This document shows positions 27,519 to 34,643 of a stretch of 64,000 nt of DNA, one piece after another. The DNA is from Erythrobacteraceae bacterium Alg239-R51 (GTDB lineage: Bacteria > Pseudomonadota > Alphaproteobacteria > Sphingomonadales > Sphingomonadaceae). How positions within the stretch are numbered: position 1 is the stretch's first letter; each line of letters starts with the position of its first letter. The stretch lies in the NCBI GenBank assembly GCA_947331495.1, contig CAMZOI010000001.1:248001-312000 (forward strand). The letters are read 5' to 3'. The notes beneath the pieces are model-generated. The model saw only the letters and a list, made by a program, of their open reading frames with translations. It did no database searches and was not told the DNA's origin. Both the position numbers and the translations under genes were made by a program.

Positions 27519-27922
27519 ACGGGCACCACCGGGCCGGAGCTTTCGAGCTGCAGCGAATAGGTCCGCTCGCCGTTGAAATCGCCCGCATAATCGAGCCGCT
27601 GAACGAGGAACTGCCCGCGCATTCTTGCGCCGTCCTCGAAGCTCAGCTCATAGGCATCGAGCGTCCCGGCCAGCGCATTGCCGCGCACCGCGTTTTCCGC
27701 GTCAGAACCCAGGAATATGCCCGAAGCCGTCACCGAGACAGAGCGCGTGCCCGCCCCGGACAACAATTCGCGCCAGCCGCCGCTGTCCTTGTGCGTGACG
27801 ACCACCGTGTCGCCATTGATGGTCATCTGCGTGGTCCTCAGACCGGCGACGGCCTCGTATGTCGCGGGCAAACCGCCATCGCCGATCTTCAACAGGAAGG
27901 CGGCACCTTTCTGGGGGGTCAT
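27515..27922 (-). CDS. GTA gp9-like major tail tube protein (TP901-1 family)
   Basis: A 135-residue tail-tube subunit. 'KGAAFLLKIGD', 'AGLRTTQMTINGDTVVVTHK', 'WRELLSGAGTRSVSVTASG' and 'GTLDAYELSFEDG' match major tail proteins that stack as hexamers. The ATG at 27922 is preferred to a TTG six bases upstream. It is preceded by a palindrome (27944-27961) in the only sizeable gap of the tail operon, then tightly linked to gp10. Confidence 0.88.
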   Translation of the reverse strand: MTPQKGAAFLLKIGDGGLPATYEAVAGLRTTQMTINGDTVVVTHKDSGGWRELLSGAGTRSVSVTASGIFLGSDAENAVRGNALAGTLDAYELSFEDGARMRGQFLVQRLDYAGDFNGERTYSLQLESSGPVVPV

Positions 27923-27943
27923 GATCAATACTCCTGATGCGAG

Positions 27944-27961
27944 CCCCCGCGAAAACGGGGG
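27944..27961. repeat. REP-like palindrome CCCCCG-CGAAAA-CGGGGG between gp8 and gp9
   Basis: A six-base-pair GC stem with a CGAAAA loop sits in the 93-base gap between two GTA genes that are contiguous in most clusters. There is no T tail, so it is read as a repeat-type palindrome rather than a terminator. A transcript-stabilising role is possible. Confidence 0.55.
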
Positions 27962-28015
27962 TCCCGGTCCGCTCGCGCGGCGTTGATGGATCGAGGTTTC
28001 CGGCTTCCCGGGACC

Positions 28016-28408
28016 TCAAGCGGTTTGGAAAATCAGAAACCGGTATTCGAGCAGCACGGCGCGCAGGGATCGGGCGGGGCGTTCGGCGCGGCTGCGCAGG
28101 AATTGCGTCATCACAACGCGCAAGCCGTCCTGTTGCGGGGCGAGCGTGGCGAGGCGGTGTTCCACGCGGGCCGCGATCATGGCGGTGGTGGCGGGATCGT
28201 CGCCGCGGTCGACCAGTTCGAACGCGATGCGGACTTCGCGGCCCACACTCGTCTTGCTCGACCAGTCGGAACTGGCGCTGGCAACAATCGCGAGCGTCGG
28301 GGGGCTGGCGGCGACCGGCGCTTCCTCTTCCACCGCATTGACCATTCCGGCCAGCACCGTATCCGTGCGCAGCCAGCGGACCAGCGCGGCCTTCAAGGCG
28401 GTTTCCAT
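28016..28408 (-). CDS. GTA gp8-like protein (DUF3168)
   Basis: A 130-residue tail-terminator-type protein. 'METALKAALVRWLRTDTVLAG' (in part) and the terminal 'LRAVLLEYRFLIFQ' flank a strand-rich middle, as in DUF3168 of GTAs and siphophages. It caps the tail tube. Its ATG touches the stop of the tiny gp7-like frame with no gap. Confidence 0.82.
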   Translation of the reverse strand: METALKAALVRWLRTDTVLAGMVNAVEEEAPVAASPPTLAIVASASSDWSSKTSVGREVRIAFELVDRGDDPATTAMIAARVEHRLATLAPQQDGLRVVMTQFLRSRAERPARSLRAVLLEYRFLIFQTA

Positions 28409-28546
28409 CTATCGGTTCCTCGTCGTGAATTCCGGCCAGAGCTGTTCGGGCCGGCGCCAGTCGGGCGATGCGGTTCGCCGGGCGCGGCTTGCGGCAAGCG
28501 CCCGGCCCTTGCGGATAAGCGCCCGTTGGAGCGCGGCGAAGGTCAC
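28409..28546 (-). CDS. Very short gp7-like frame between connector and gp8
   Basis: A 45-residue frame starting at GTG 28546, overlapping the gp6 stop by GTGA, and ending directly at the gp8 ATG. It is where gp7 (head-closure protein, about 110 residues in Rhodobacter) should be. The content 'FAALQRALIRKGRALAASRA' and 'PEQLWPEFTTRNR' is basic and helical. It may be a reduced head stopper, a remnant, or an unrelated small protein. Coupling on both sides argues that it is translated; identity with gp7 is only positional. Confidence 0.5.
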   Translation of the reverse strand: MTFAALQRALIRKGRALAASRARRTASPDWRRPEQLWPEFTTRNR

Positions 28547-28833
28547 AACCGCACCATGCGCCACGGCTGCCACAAAGCGGCGACCGCGGCGGGAATGCGT
28601 TCCGCCGCGCCAGCGTCGCGCTCGCGATACTGGTGCGCGGCAAAACGCACGATGCCGTGGCGCAGCGCTTCGTCCAGATCGGTCCAGGCGGCGGCATCTG
28701 TGCCGGTGAATTGCAGGCACAGCTGCCACGCGGTCTGGAGCAGGCGGACAAGCAGGGCGTCCTCTCCTGCGGTGCTGATCGCCAGCCATTGCTTCAATTC
28801 GTCGAGCGGTGGGCCTGAAAGGTCCGGGGGCAT
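28543..28833 (-). CDS. GTA gp6-like head-tail connector
   Basis: A 96-residue adaptor. 'PPLDELKQWLAISTAGEDALL' (in part), 'LLQTAWQLCLQFTGTDA' and 'LRHGIVRFAAHQYRERD' match the gp6/HK97-gp6 connector family that seats on the portal. The ATG at 28833 is chosen over a TTG two codons upstream. It is separated from the capsid gene by a terminator-like hairpin and coupled to the next small frame. Confidence 0.8.
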   Translation of the reverse strand: MPPDLSGPPLDELKQWLAISTAGEDALLVRLLQTAWQLCLQFTGTDAAAWTDLDEALRHGIVRFAAHQYRERDAGAAERIPAAVAALWQPWRMVRL

Positions 28834-28856
28834 GGGCAATATCCTGTTCGCCAGAA

Positions 28857-28890
28857 GAAAAACCCCGCGCCGAAGGGGAACGGCGCGGGG
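28857..28890 (-). terminator. Terminator-like hairpin inside the GTA cluster, after the capsid gene
   Basis: On the minus strand a perfect 10-base-pair stem CCCCGCGCCG/CGGCGCGGGG with an 8-base loop is followed by TTTTTC. It lies between the capsid stop (28918) and the connector start (28833). It would end or reduce transcription after the capsid, giving more capsid than connector and tail mRNA. Confidence 0.8.
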
Positions 28891-28917
28891 CTGGGGACGG
28901 GGTTGGGAGAAGAAAGA

Positions 28918-30063
28918 TCAGACCTCGATTTTCAGCAGCTTGATCGCATTGCTGTCGAGCACCTGCCCGCCCACGCGCTTCGTCGCGTAGAAGTGGACGA
29001 AGGGCTTGTTGGTGAAGGGATCGCGCAGCACCTGTGTCGCGGTCCGTTCGGCGATGAGGTAGCCGTGGCGGAAATTGCCGAAGGCGATCGGGACCGTGCC
29101 CGTCGCGATGTCGGGCATGTCCTCGGCCTCCACCACCGGATAGCCGAGCAGACGATCGGGCTGGCCTTCGACGAGGCCCGGCTGCCACAGGAATGCGCCG
29201 TCGGCGGTCTTCAGCTTGCGGACCTCGGCCAGCGTGGCGGAATTCATGACGAAGCTCGCGCCCTGCCGGTGCCCGGCCTTGAGCGTATGGACGAGGTCGA
29301 TCAGCCGGGCATCGGGATTGGCATCGAACCCGGCCGCATCGCCCGATGCGACATGTTGCAGCGTACCGAAGGCGCGATCCGCGTCGAATTCCTCCGACGA
29401 TGGCGCGGTGAGGAAACCCGCGGGCCGGTTCAGGCCGCTGCCGTTCACGAAGGCGGCGCCTTCGGCCCGGGCGAACTCCATCGCGATCTCGCTCGCCAGC
29501 CAGGCTTCGAGGTCGAAGCCCGCATCGTCGAGCATTGCCTGGCTCGCCGCCGGATTGGCGTAGAGCTCGCCCGTCGGCGGGGCGATCTCGGCGAAATCGG
29601 GCGTGGCGGTCTCGGGCCGCCCGGCGGTTTCGCTGACCCAGCCCGAAGCCGTACCGCCGGTGGTCACCAGCTTGCGATAGCCCGCGCTGCCGGTCTGGAC
29701 GACCTGCGCGATGGCGCGGATCGGACTGATCTCGGTCAACGCGCGGGCGATCATCGCGTCGATCTGGCGCGGCACGGCATAGCCGCCGTCCGAGGGTACG
29801 GTGCCGTTGATCGACTTGATCTCGTGCGTCGCACCGCGGCGAAGATAGCCGTCGACGAAGCCTTTCACCTCGGGCGCGGTATCGTCGGTACCGCCAAGGA
29901 CGGGGCGCGCGGCGGCACGGCCGATCCTTTCGACGCGCGCCTTCACCTCGTCGACATCGGATCGCAGCGCGGCGACCTCTGCTTCGGTCCGGTCCTGGCG
30001 CGCGACGATGTCGAAACTGGCCTCGGCAGGATCGGCGGCGGGGGTGGGGATGGTTACGTTCAT
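28918..30063 (-). CDS. Major capsid protein, HK97 fold (GTA gp5-like)
   Basis: A 381-residue capsid protein. Residues 1-60 or so form a charged helix ('EAEVAALRSDVDEVKARVER'), the removable scaffold-like arm. 'PEVKGFVDGYLRRG' follows, then the HK97 core: 'SDGGYAVPRQIDAMI', 'ISPIRAIAQVVQTGS', 'SGWVSETAGRPE', 'EFARAEGAAFVNGSG', 'RPAGFLT'. The C-terminal 'RVGGQVLDSNAIKLLKIEV' is typical. The prohead protease gene lies upstream, separated by 230 bases with a REP-like pair. A strong ribosome site precedes the ATG (AAAGGTGAATATCC). Confidence 0.93.
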   Translation of the reverse strand: MNVTIPTPAADPAEASFDIVARQDRTEAEVAALRSDVDEVKARVERIGRAAARPVLGGTDDTAPEVKGFVDGYLRRGATHEIKSINGTVPSDGGYAVPRQIDAMIARALTEISPIRAIAQVVQTGSAGYRKLVTTGGTASGWVSETAGRPETATPDFAEIAPPTGELYANPAASQAMLDDAGFDLEAWLASEIAMEFARAEGAAFVNGSGLNRPAGFLTAPSSEEFDADRAFGTLQHVASGDAAGFDANPDARLIDLVHTLKAGHRQGASFVMNSATLAEVRKLKTADGAFLWQPGLVEGQPDRLLGYPVVEAEDMPDIATGTVPIAFGNFRHGYLIAERTATQVLRDPFTNKPFVHFYATKRVGGQVLDSNAIKLLKIEV

Positions 30064-30101
30064 GGATATTCACCTTTCTTGGGGGGAGGGGATGCACAAA
30101 G

Positions 30102-30119
30102 AGCCGCCAGGAGGCGGCT
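30102..30119 (-). promoter_or_regulatory. Hairpin in the capsid gene leader
   Basis: AGCCGCC and GGCGGCT pair around a 4-base loop, 39 bases before the capsid ATG, with CTTTGTG following on the minus strand. It may be a weak attenuator or an mRNA 5' stabiliser. The 30064-30293 gap holds nothing else except the repeat pair at 30133-30279. Confidence 0.4.
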
Positions 30120-30132
30120 GGGAAGGATATTG

Positions 30133-30279
30133 GTTTCGCGCAGAGACGCGGAGGTGTAGGGCTTTTCCGCGAAGCGGCTTCTTCTCCTGCCAAGTAGAAA
30201 AAAAGATCATGGCTTGCGGCGCAGGGAAGACATCTTTGCGCCTCGGCGTACTTCTTCCTCTGCGGTCTCTGCGTGAAAC
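30133..30279. repeat. Imperfect inverted repeat pair (REP-like) between capsid and protease genes
   Basis: The left arm at 30133-30154 (core CGCAGAGACG) and the right arm at 30257-30279 (core GTCTCTGCG) are imperfect inverted copies about 100 bases apart. Canonical GTA clusters have no gap here, so a 230-base insertion is implied. The intervening sequence has no convincing gene. Confidence 0.5.
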
Positions 30280-30293
30280 TGTTTGCGTGGAGA

Positions 30294-30692
30294 TCAGGTT
30301 GTAAGGTGTATCCGCGCGCCGTCCTGCATCGGATGGGTGACGACGCTGACCTCGAACAGCTCCACATCGGCCAGTTCGCGCCCCTGCGGCGTGTGGCGAA
30401 AGCGGCGCGCCCGGTAGCCGAAGCTCAGCCCGTTGACGGCGCGCGCCCGCAGCATGCTGGCGGCGCGGGCGTGAGGATTGTCGATCCGCGCGATGATCCG
30501 CAACCCCCGCGCATCCTCGCCCACGGTCTCGACCCAGCCGATGCGCCGGTCGGGCCGGTGCTGCCAGTAGAGCGGAAGGAGATCGCCGCGCCGTTCCGCC
30601 AGCGTCCGCGCGAAGGCGCCGGGCCGGATCGTGTCGCGCGCGCCGTCCACCTTGTCGAACAATGCGGCATAGCCCGCGATGCGCAGGCTCAC
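30294..30692 (-). CDS. Prohead protease, HK97 family (GTA gp4-like)
   Basis: A 132-residue maturation protease. 'RIAGYAALFDKVDGARDTIRPGAF' (in part), 'LPLYWQHRPDRRIGW' with the catalytic histidine, and 'AVNGLSFGYRA' with the catalytic serine are diagnostic, followed by 'VELFEVSVVTHPM'. It trims the capsid arm during maturation. The GTG start at 30692 overlaps the gp3.5 stop (GTGA). It is short but includes the whole protease core. Confidence 0.9.
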   Translation of the reverse strand: MSLRIAGYAALFDKVDGARDTIRPGAFARTLAERRGDLLPLYWQHRPDRRIGWVETVGEDARGLRIIARIDNPHARAASMLRARAVNGLSFGYRARRFRHTPQGRELADVELFEVSVVTHPMQDGARIHLTT

Positions 30693-30997
30693 GACAGCGT
30701 CTCCGCCACGCCGAGGCGCACCGCGATGCCGATCAGCAGCAGCGCGAGGAGCCCGCGGACCAGCCATTCCACGGCGGCCTTCCAGGCACCCTTCTTGGCA
30801 TCGCGCCAGGCCGACAGCAGCTCGCGCAATTCGTCGATGTCGTCCTGCGCCTCGGTATCGCCGAGGCCGAGCCGGTCGAGCGCGCGGCTGGCGCCCAGTT
30901 CGCTCGCTTCCTCGACGATCGCGCGCATCGTGACGAGATCGCCCGCGCCCGCGCTCGCCTGCACGATCAGCCGCGCCAGCATGTCTTCGCGGGTCAT
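30689..30997 (-). CDS. GTA gp3.5-like small membrane protein (DUF6127 type)
   Basis: A 102-residue protein. A charged helical N-terminal part ('MTREDMLARLIVQASAGAGD', 'IVEEASELGASRALDRLGLG') is followed by a transmembrane helix 'WLVRGLLALLLIGIAVRLG' near the C-terminus. Small proteins of this layout lie between portal and protease in sphingomonad GTAs. The role is unknown. It overlaps the portal gene upstream and the protease downstream by four bases each. Confidence 0.65.
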   Translation of the reverse strand: MTREDMLARLIVQASAGAGDLVTMRAIVEEASELGASRALDRLGLGDTEAQDDIDELRELLSAWRDAKKGAWKAAVEWLVRGLLALLLIGIAVRLGVAETLS

Positions 30998-32151
30998 CGG
31001 GATTTCTCCATTCGTGCAAGGCCGAGCATTTCGCGTTTCTCCATATCGGTTAGAAAATCCGCCCCGCTGACCTGCGCCCACAATCTCTCGCGGTCCTCGG
31101 CCAGCGCGGGCACGCGGTCGAGATCGACGCTCGGCGCCTCGCCGAACCAGTCGGCCAGCGCGTGGTGCAAGCCGTTCAGGATCTTCGCGGCCAGCGGCAG
31201 CAGGGTCAGCCGCCACAGCGCACGGTTGGCCTCGCGATAATTGGCGTAGGTGTTGTCGCCCGGCAGGCCGAGCAGCATGGGCGGCACGCCGAAGGCCAGT
31301 GCGATATCGCGCGCGGCAGCCTCTTTCAGCGTCGCGAAATCCATGTCGGCGGGCGACAGGCTCATCGCCTTCCAGTCGAGCCCGCCCTCGAGCAGCATCG
31401 GCCGCCCGGCATTGCCGCCACCCTGGAAGGCCGCCGCGAGTTCGGCCTTCAACCGGTCGAACTGCTCGCCGCTCAGCGGCTGCGCATCGCCCGCGTCGTG
31501 GACCAGCGCGCCCGAGGGCCGCGCCGCATTGGCCAGCAGCGCGCGGTTCCATTCGCTCGCCGCATTGTGGATTGCGACCGCCGGGGCCGCGGCGGCAAGC
31601 GAGCCCGCGCCATAATGGTCGTCGGTCGGGTGGAAGCCCTTGAGGTGAATGACGTTCGGCCACCCGTCCTCGTCTTCCAGCGGCAGGGTGATCGTGCGGT
31701 CGGCCAGGACATAGCGATAGGCGCATGGCCAGCCATCCTCGCCCGCCACCACCTGCACCCGTTCGGGACGCAGCGGGTAGAGCTCGACCGGCACGCCGCC
31801 CGCATCCTTGACGATCTGGACATAGGCATTGCCGTGCAGCGCCAGTTGCGCGCCGAGCACTTCGAGCAGGGGTTGCGACCCGCACGAACAGGCCAGCAGC
31901 TTCGCCAGCCGCGCGTCCGGACAGGCAATCGGCGCCCCGCCGACCCCCTCCGCCACGATCCGCACGGCGCGCTGCGCGACCGGATTGGCGAGATAGGCCT
32001 CGGCCACCTCGCGGACATAGTCGAACGGCGCGCGGCCTGTCGGCCCGCCATCGAAACCGGTCGCCCAGGGTGAGATAAAGCCGCGCGAAACAGGCACGCG
32101 GCCGCCGCCCCCGCCCTTGAAGGCGGAGGCAAGATTGGTGAGAAAGGACAT
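30994..32151 (-). CDS. Phage portal protein (GTA gp3-like)
   Basis: A 385-residue portal of the HK97 family. 'SFLTNLASAFKGGG' at the start, 'EVAEAYLANPVAQRAVRIVAE' (in part), 'LLEVLGAQLALHGNAYVQIV', 'LKGFHPTDDHYGAGSLAAAA' and 'MSLSPADMDFATLKEAAARD' are the ordered portal motifs, and 'AFGVPPMLLGLPGDNTYANY' is the C-terminal signature. It forms the ring for DNA passage. The stop overlaps the gp3.5 start. Upstream, the terminase gene is separated by 517 bases containing a GIY-YIG gene and repeats, unlike other GTA clusters. Confidence 0.93.
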   Translation of the reverse strand: MSFLTNLASAFKGGGGGRVPVSRGFISPWATGFDGGPTGRAPFDYVREVAEAYLANPVAQRAVRIVAEGVGGAPIACPDARLAKLLACSCGSQPLLEVLGAQLALHGNAYVQIVKDAGGVPVELYPLRPERVQVVAGEDGWPCAYRYVLADRTITLPLEDEDGWPNVIHLKGFHPTDDHYGAGSLAAAAPAVAIHNAASEWNRALLANAARPSGALVHDAGDAQPLSGEQFDRLKAELAAAFQGGGNAGRPMLLEGGLDWKAMSLSPADMDFATLKEAAARDIALAFGVPPMLLGLPGDNTYANYREANRALWRLTLLPLAAKILNGLHHALADWFGEAPSVDLDRVPALAEDRERLWAQVSGADFLTDMEKREMLGLARMEKSR

Positions 32152-32197
32152 GGTATTTCCTTGGTCTTAAGTCGCTCGCTGAGTGCCGAGCCAGTAA

Positions 32198-32216
32198 CCC
32201 CGGACTTGTTCCGGGG
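32198..32216. repeat. REP-like palindrome, copy 1 (left of GIY-YIG gene)
   Basis: CCCCGGA-CTTGT-TCCGGGG is a 7-base-pair palindrome with a 5-base loop. The bases after it (CAGTGCTTCTTC) are shared with copy 3 at 32613-32631, so copies 1 and 3 are direct repeats on either side of the GIY-YIG gene. Confidence 0.85.
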
Positions 32217-32240
32217 CAGTGCTTCTTCCATTTACCGCAG

Positions 32241-32555
32241 ATGCGGACGTTCGAGCCCACGATTTACATTCTCGCGAGCCATTATCGCGGCCGGCTCTAC
32301 ACCGGAGTGAGCTCCGATCTGATCGCGCGTATCCAGCAGCATCGCGATGGAACCTTCGGCGGCTACACCGATGAACGCGATATCAAGCGCCTGGTCTGGT
32401 TCGAAGCGCACGACGATATCGAGGTCGCGATAAGCCGCGAAAAGACGATCAAACGCTGGCCACGTCAGTGGAAGTTCAACGTCATAGAGGCGGCGAACCC
32501 GGACTGGCGCGATCTAGCCGGGACGCTGGGCTTCCCACCGCTGGGTGCAAGGTGA
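32241..32555 (+). CDS. GIY-YIG single-domain nuclease, REP-flanked
   Basis: A 104-residue protein containing just a GIY-YIG domain. 'YILASHYRGRLYTGVSSDL' carries the YIL...YTG core, 'IARIQQHRDG' the catalytic arginine, and 'AISREKTIKRWPRQWK' the metal-binding glutamate; 'FNVIEAANPDWRDL' closes the domain. It belongs to the small predicted-endonuclease group of COG2827 type. It lies on the plus strand inside a minus-strand GTA cluster, between terminase and portal genes, framed by three copies of one palindrome. This implies insertion. Whether it cuts at or moves the repeats is not known. Confidence 0.88.
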   Translation: MRTFEPTIYILASHYRGRLYTGVSSDLIARIQQHRDGTFGGYTDERDIKRLVWFEAHDDIEVAISREKTIKRWPRQWKFNVIEAANPDWRDLAGTLGFPPLGAR

Positions 32556-32560
32556 GCACC

Positions 32561-32633
32561 GCCCCGGAACAAGTCCGGGGTGACCAAGAAGAGACGATCC
32601 ATCTAGCTGTCACCCCGGACTTGTTCCGGGGCA
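32561..32633. repeat. REP-like palindromes, copies 2 and 3, in inverted orientation
   Basis: Copy 2 (core 32562-32580) and copy 3 (core 32613-32631) are the same 19-base palindrome in opposite orientation. With flanks they form a perfect 24-base inverted repeat (32561-32584 and 32610-32633) around a 25-base spacer, able to form a large hairpin. Copy 2 starts six bases after the GIY-YIG stop. Confidence 0.88.
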
Positions 32634-32668
32634 GTGCTTCTTCATGCGCCATCACCACCGAGGATGAA

Positions 32669-34057
32669 TCACAACTGCTGCACCCGCGGCCGCGTCCGCT
32701 TCGCCAGCATCAGCTCGGTCAGTGCCCAGACCAGTGCGTCGGCGCGATCCGGCGACCGTCCCGGGCCTTCGTAGCAGCCGCCCGTCATCAGCCCGCACAG
32801 CTGGTCTTCCAACGCAGCGAACATGCCGGCATGGCGCACCCGCCCGGCTTCGTAGAGCGCGGCGACGGGCTCGGCGCGCGTCACCTTGCCCCGGGAGGCG
32901 TGGACCAGCTTCAACGGCAGAGCCACGTCTGCGGCGCGCAGCACGCTGGCGACCATCTGCCCGCCCTGGTTGGCTTCGGCCACCACCCGGTCGGCCTGCC
33001 ACTCGCGCGCCGCCGCGGCCACCGCGCGCGCCCAGGTCTCGGGCGTCGCGTCGGCGATCGAGCAATCGGCGCGCACATAGGCGATCCCGTCCACCCCCAG
33101 CATGGCGACCACGATCCCGCAGGCATCGTGGCTCCGTCCGTACGCCCCTCCGCTCGATGCGCCGGAAACCGCGCCCACGGGAGGATCGACCGCCACCACC
33201 ACGCGCCGCGCAGGCGGCACCGCGCGCTCGTGGCGGCAACGCTCAAGCAGCGCGCCGGTCCACAACGCACCCTCGACCGCGTCGACCATCTCGCCGTCCA
33301 GTTCCTGCCGGCCGAAAGTGCTGTGTTCGAACTGTTCGATCATCGCGGCGAAATAGTCGGCGGGCAGTATCGCGCGGTTGTCGAGCGTGCGGCCCGTCGC
33401 CACTGCCACTCTGCCGGCCTGCGCCTCGGCCATGATCTTGCGCATCAGCGCGGTGCGGCGCGGGGTGGTGGTGGCCAGCACGCGCGGGCCGTCCCCCAGC
33501 CGCATGGTCAGCTGCAGATTGTTCCAGGTCGATAGTGCCCGCTCACCCGAATTATCCCATTTGGCGATCTCGTCGCACCAGGCATGGCTATGCTGCGGGC
33601 CGCGCAGGGTTTCCGGCTCGCCCGCCGAATAAAGCCAGGCGATCGCCCCGTTCTCCCAGGTCAGGCGGCGCAGCGAGGGCTCGAACTGCGGTGCCAGCGC
33701 GCCCGGCGCGGCGGCCAGCACGCCGCTATCGCCTTCGACCATCACGTTGCGCACCTCGGCCAGGTTCGCCCCGACCAGCGCGATCCGTGCATCGCCGTCG
33801 GCCCGCGCCACGTCGCGCACCCATTCGGCGCCCGCACGGGTCTTGCCGAAGCCGCGACCCGCGCAGATGAGCCATGTGCGCCAGGCTTCGCGCGGGGGAA
33901 GCTGCGCATCGCGGGCCCAGCCTTCCCAGTAATAGCTGCCCAGCGCGGCAAGTTCGTGCGGCGCGAGCTCGCGGGCGAGCTCCTCGCGCTCGGCATCGGC
34001 CTGCTCGCCGGGCCGGCGCAGCCAGTTTCCGCGCGAAGCGGTGCGAAGGTCAGCCAT
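32669..34057 (-). CDS. Terminase large subunit (GTA gp2-like)
   Basis: A 462-residue DNA-packaging motor. The ATPase domain has Walker A 'AGRGFGKT' (66-73) and Walker B-like 'HAWCDEIAKW', and 'VLATTTPRRTALM' is the coupling motif. The nuclease domain begins with 'VVVAVDPPVG', followed by 'ADRVVAEANQGGQMV' and 'PDRADALVWALTELML'. This is the terminase_6/DNA packaging family used by GTAs for headful packaging. The ATG at 34057 overlaps the gp1 stop region (34050) by eight bases. Confidence 0.94.
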   Translation of the reverse strand: MADLRTASRGNWLRRPGEQADAEREELARELAPHELAALGSYYWEGWARDAQLPPREAWRTWLICAGRGFGKTRAGAEWVRDVARADGDARIALVGANLAEVRNVMVEGDSGVLAAAPGALAPQFEPSLRRLTWENGAIAWLYSAGEPETLRGPQHSHAWCDEIAKWDNSGERALSTWNNLQLTMRLGDGPRVLATTTPRRTALMRKIMAEAQAGRVAVATGRTLDNRAILPADYFAAMIEQFEHSTFGRQELDGEMVDAVEGALWTGALLERCRHERAVPPARRVVVAVDPPVGAVSGASSGGAYGRSHDACGIVVAMLGVDGIAYVRADCSIADATPETWARAVAAAAREWQADRVVAEANQGGQMVASVLRAADVALPLKLVHASRGKVTRAEPVAALYEAGRVRHAGMFAALEDQLCGLMTGGCYEGPGRSPDRADALVWALTELMLAKRTRPRVQQL

Positions 34058-34643
34058 GATCGGGGGCCTTCGGCGCCGAGGCCGGTGCGCCCGCTTGCTT
34101 CGCGGCGGTCCTGCGCGCCTTGCGGACCGCAGCGTCGCTTGCCTGTGCATGGGCGCGCAGGGCATCGATCTTTGCATTGATCGCGGCAATGGTGGCGACC
34201 TCGTCGGCCAGCGTGCGGCGGCCTTTCTCGCGCGCCACGGTCTCGCGATGCGCGGTCAGGCAGCGCAGCGCGGTGGCGGTGTCGAATTTGCGTTTTTCCG
34301 TACCGCCAGGCGGATTTTCCCCGGCGCGCAAATGCTGGAGCATTTCCATTTCGAGATTGTCGTACCCTTCCGTCAGGGCGGCGTACCAGCGGCGCGCGAA
34401 ATCCGGATCGTTCCGGCGCAGGCGATAGACCTGGCCGACCGAAATCTCTGCCACGGCCGCGGCGGCGGCGACGTTGGAGGTGTGGGCCAGTTCTTCGAGG
34501 AACTGTTCGATCCTGGCGATATGGCGGCGCTTGCGCGGGCCGGTTTTCTTCGCGCGGCGACCGTCGACCGGCTGGATCGCGTTCCACGCTTCGCGGAAGG
34601 CCGGGTTCTTGCGGCGTCGGTCGTAGGGGGTCGAACTCGTCAC
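34050..34643 (-). CDS. GTA gp1-like small terminase/HTH protein, main frame
   Basis: A 197-residue frame starting at GTG 34643. The second half of one helix-turn-helix unit ('STPYDRRRKNPAFREAWN') opens it. A second unit follows ('EQFLEELAHTSNVAAAAAVA', 'ISVGQVYRLRRNDPDFARRW'), then a helical stretch 'YDNLEMEMLQHLRAG' and a charged C-terminus. This is the layout of small terminase proteins that bind DNA and recruit the large subunit; in GTAs binding is thought to be non-specific. The first half of the first HTH is in the preceding overlapping frame (34640-34744), so the gene is either frameshifted or made by recoding. Confidence 0.7.
   Translation of the reverse strand: MTSSTPYDRRRKNPAFREAWNAIQPVDGRRAKKTGPRKRRHIARIEQFLEELAHTSNVAAAAAVAEISVGQVYRLRRNDPDFARRWYAALTEGYDNLEMEMLQHLRAGENPPGGTEKRKFDTATALRCLTAHRETVAREKGRRTLADEVATIAAINAKIDALRAHAQASDAAVRKARRTAAKQAGAPASAPKAPDHG

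Noticed and set aside
28903..30159. Long plus-strand frame opposite the capsid gene
   Set aside because: Antisense shadow of the HK97 capsid gene; no motifs, and codon pattern is the mirror of the real gene.
30061..30293. Small protein gene in the gap between protease and capsid
   Set aside because: Short frames there lack ribosome sites and family features; the sequence is better explained as a repeat insertion.
32191..32645. CRISPR array from the repeated palindromes
   Set aside because: Only three copies, mixed orientation, unequal spacing and a gene between them; no cas gene.
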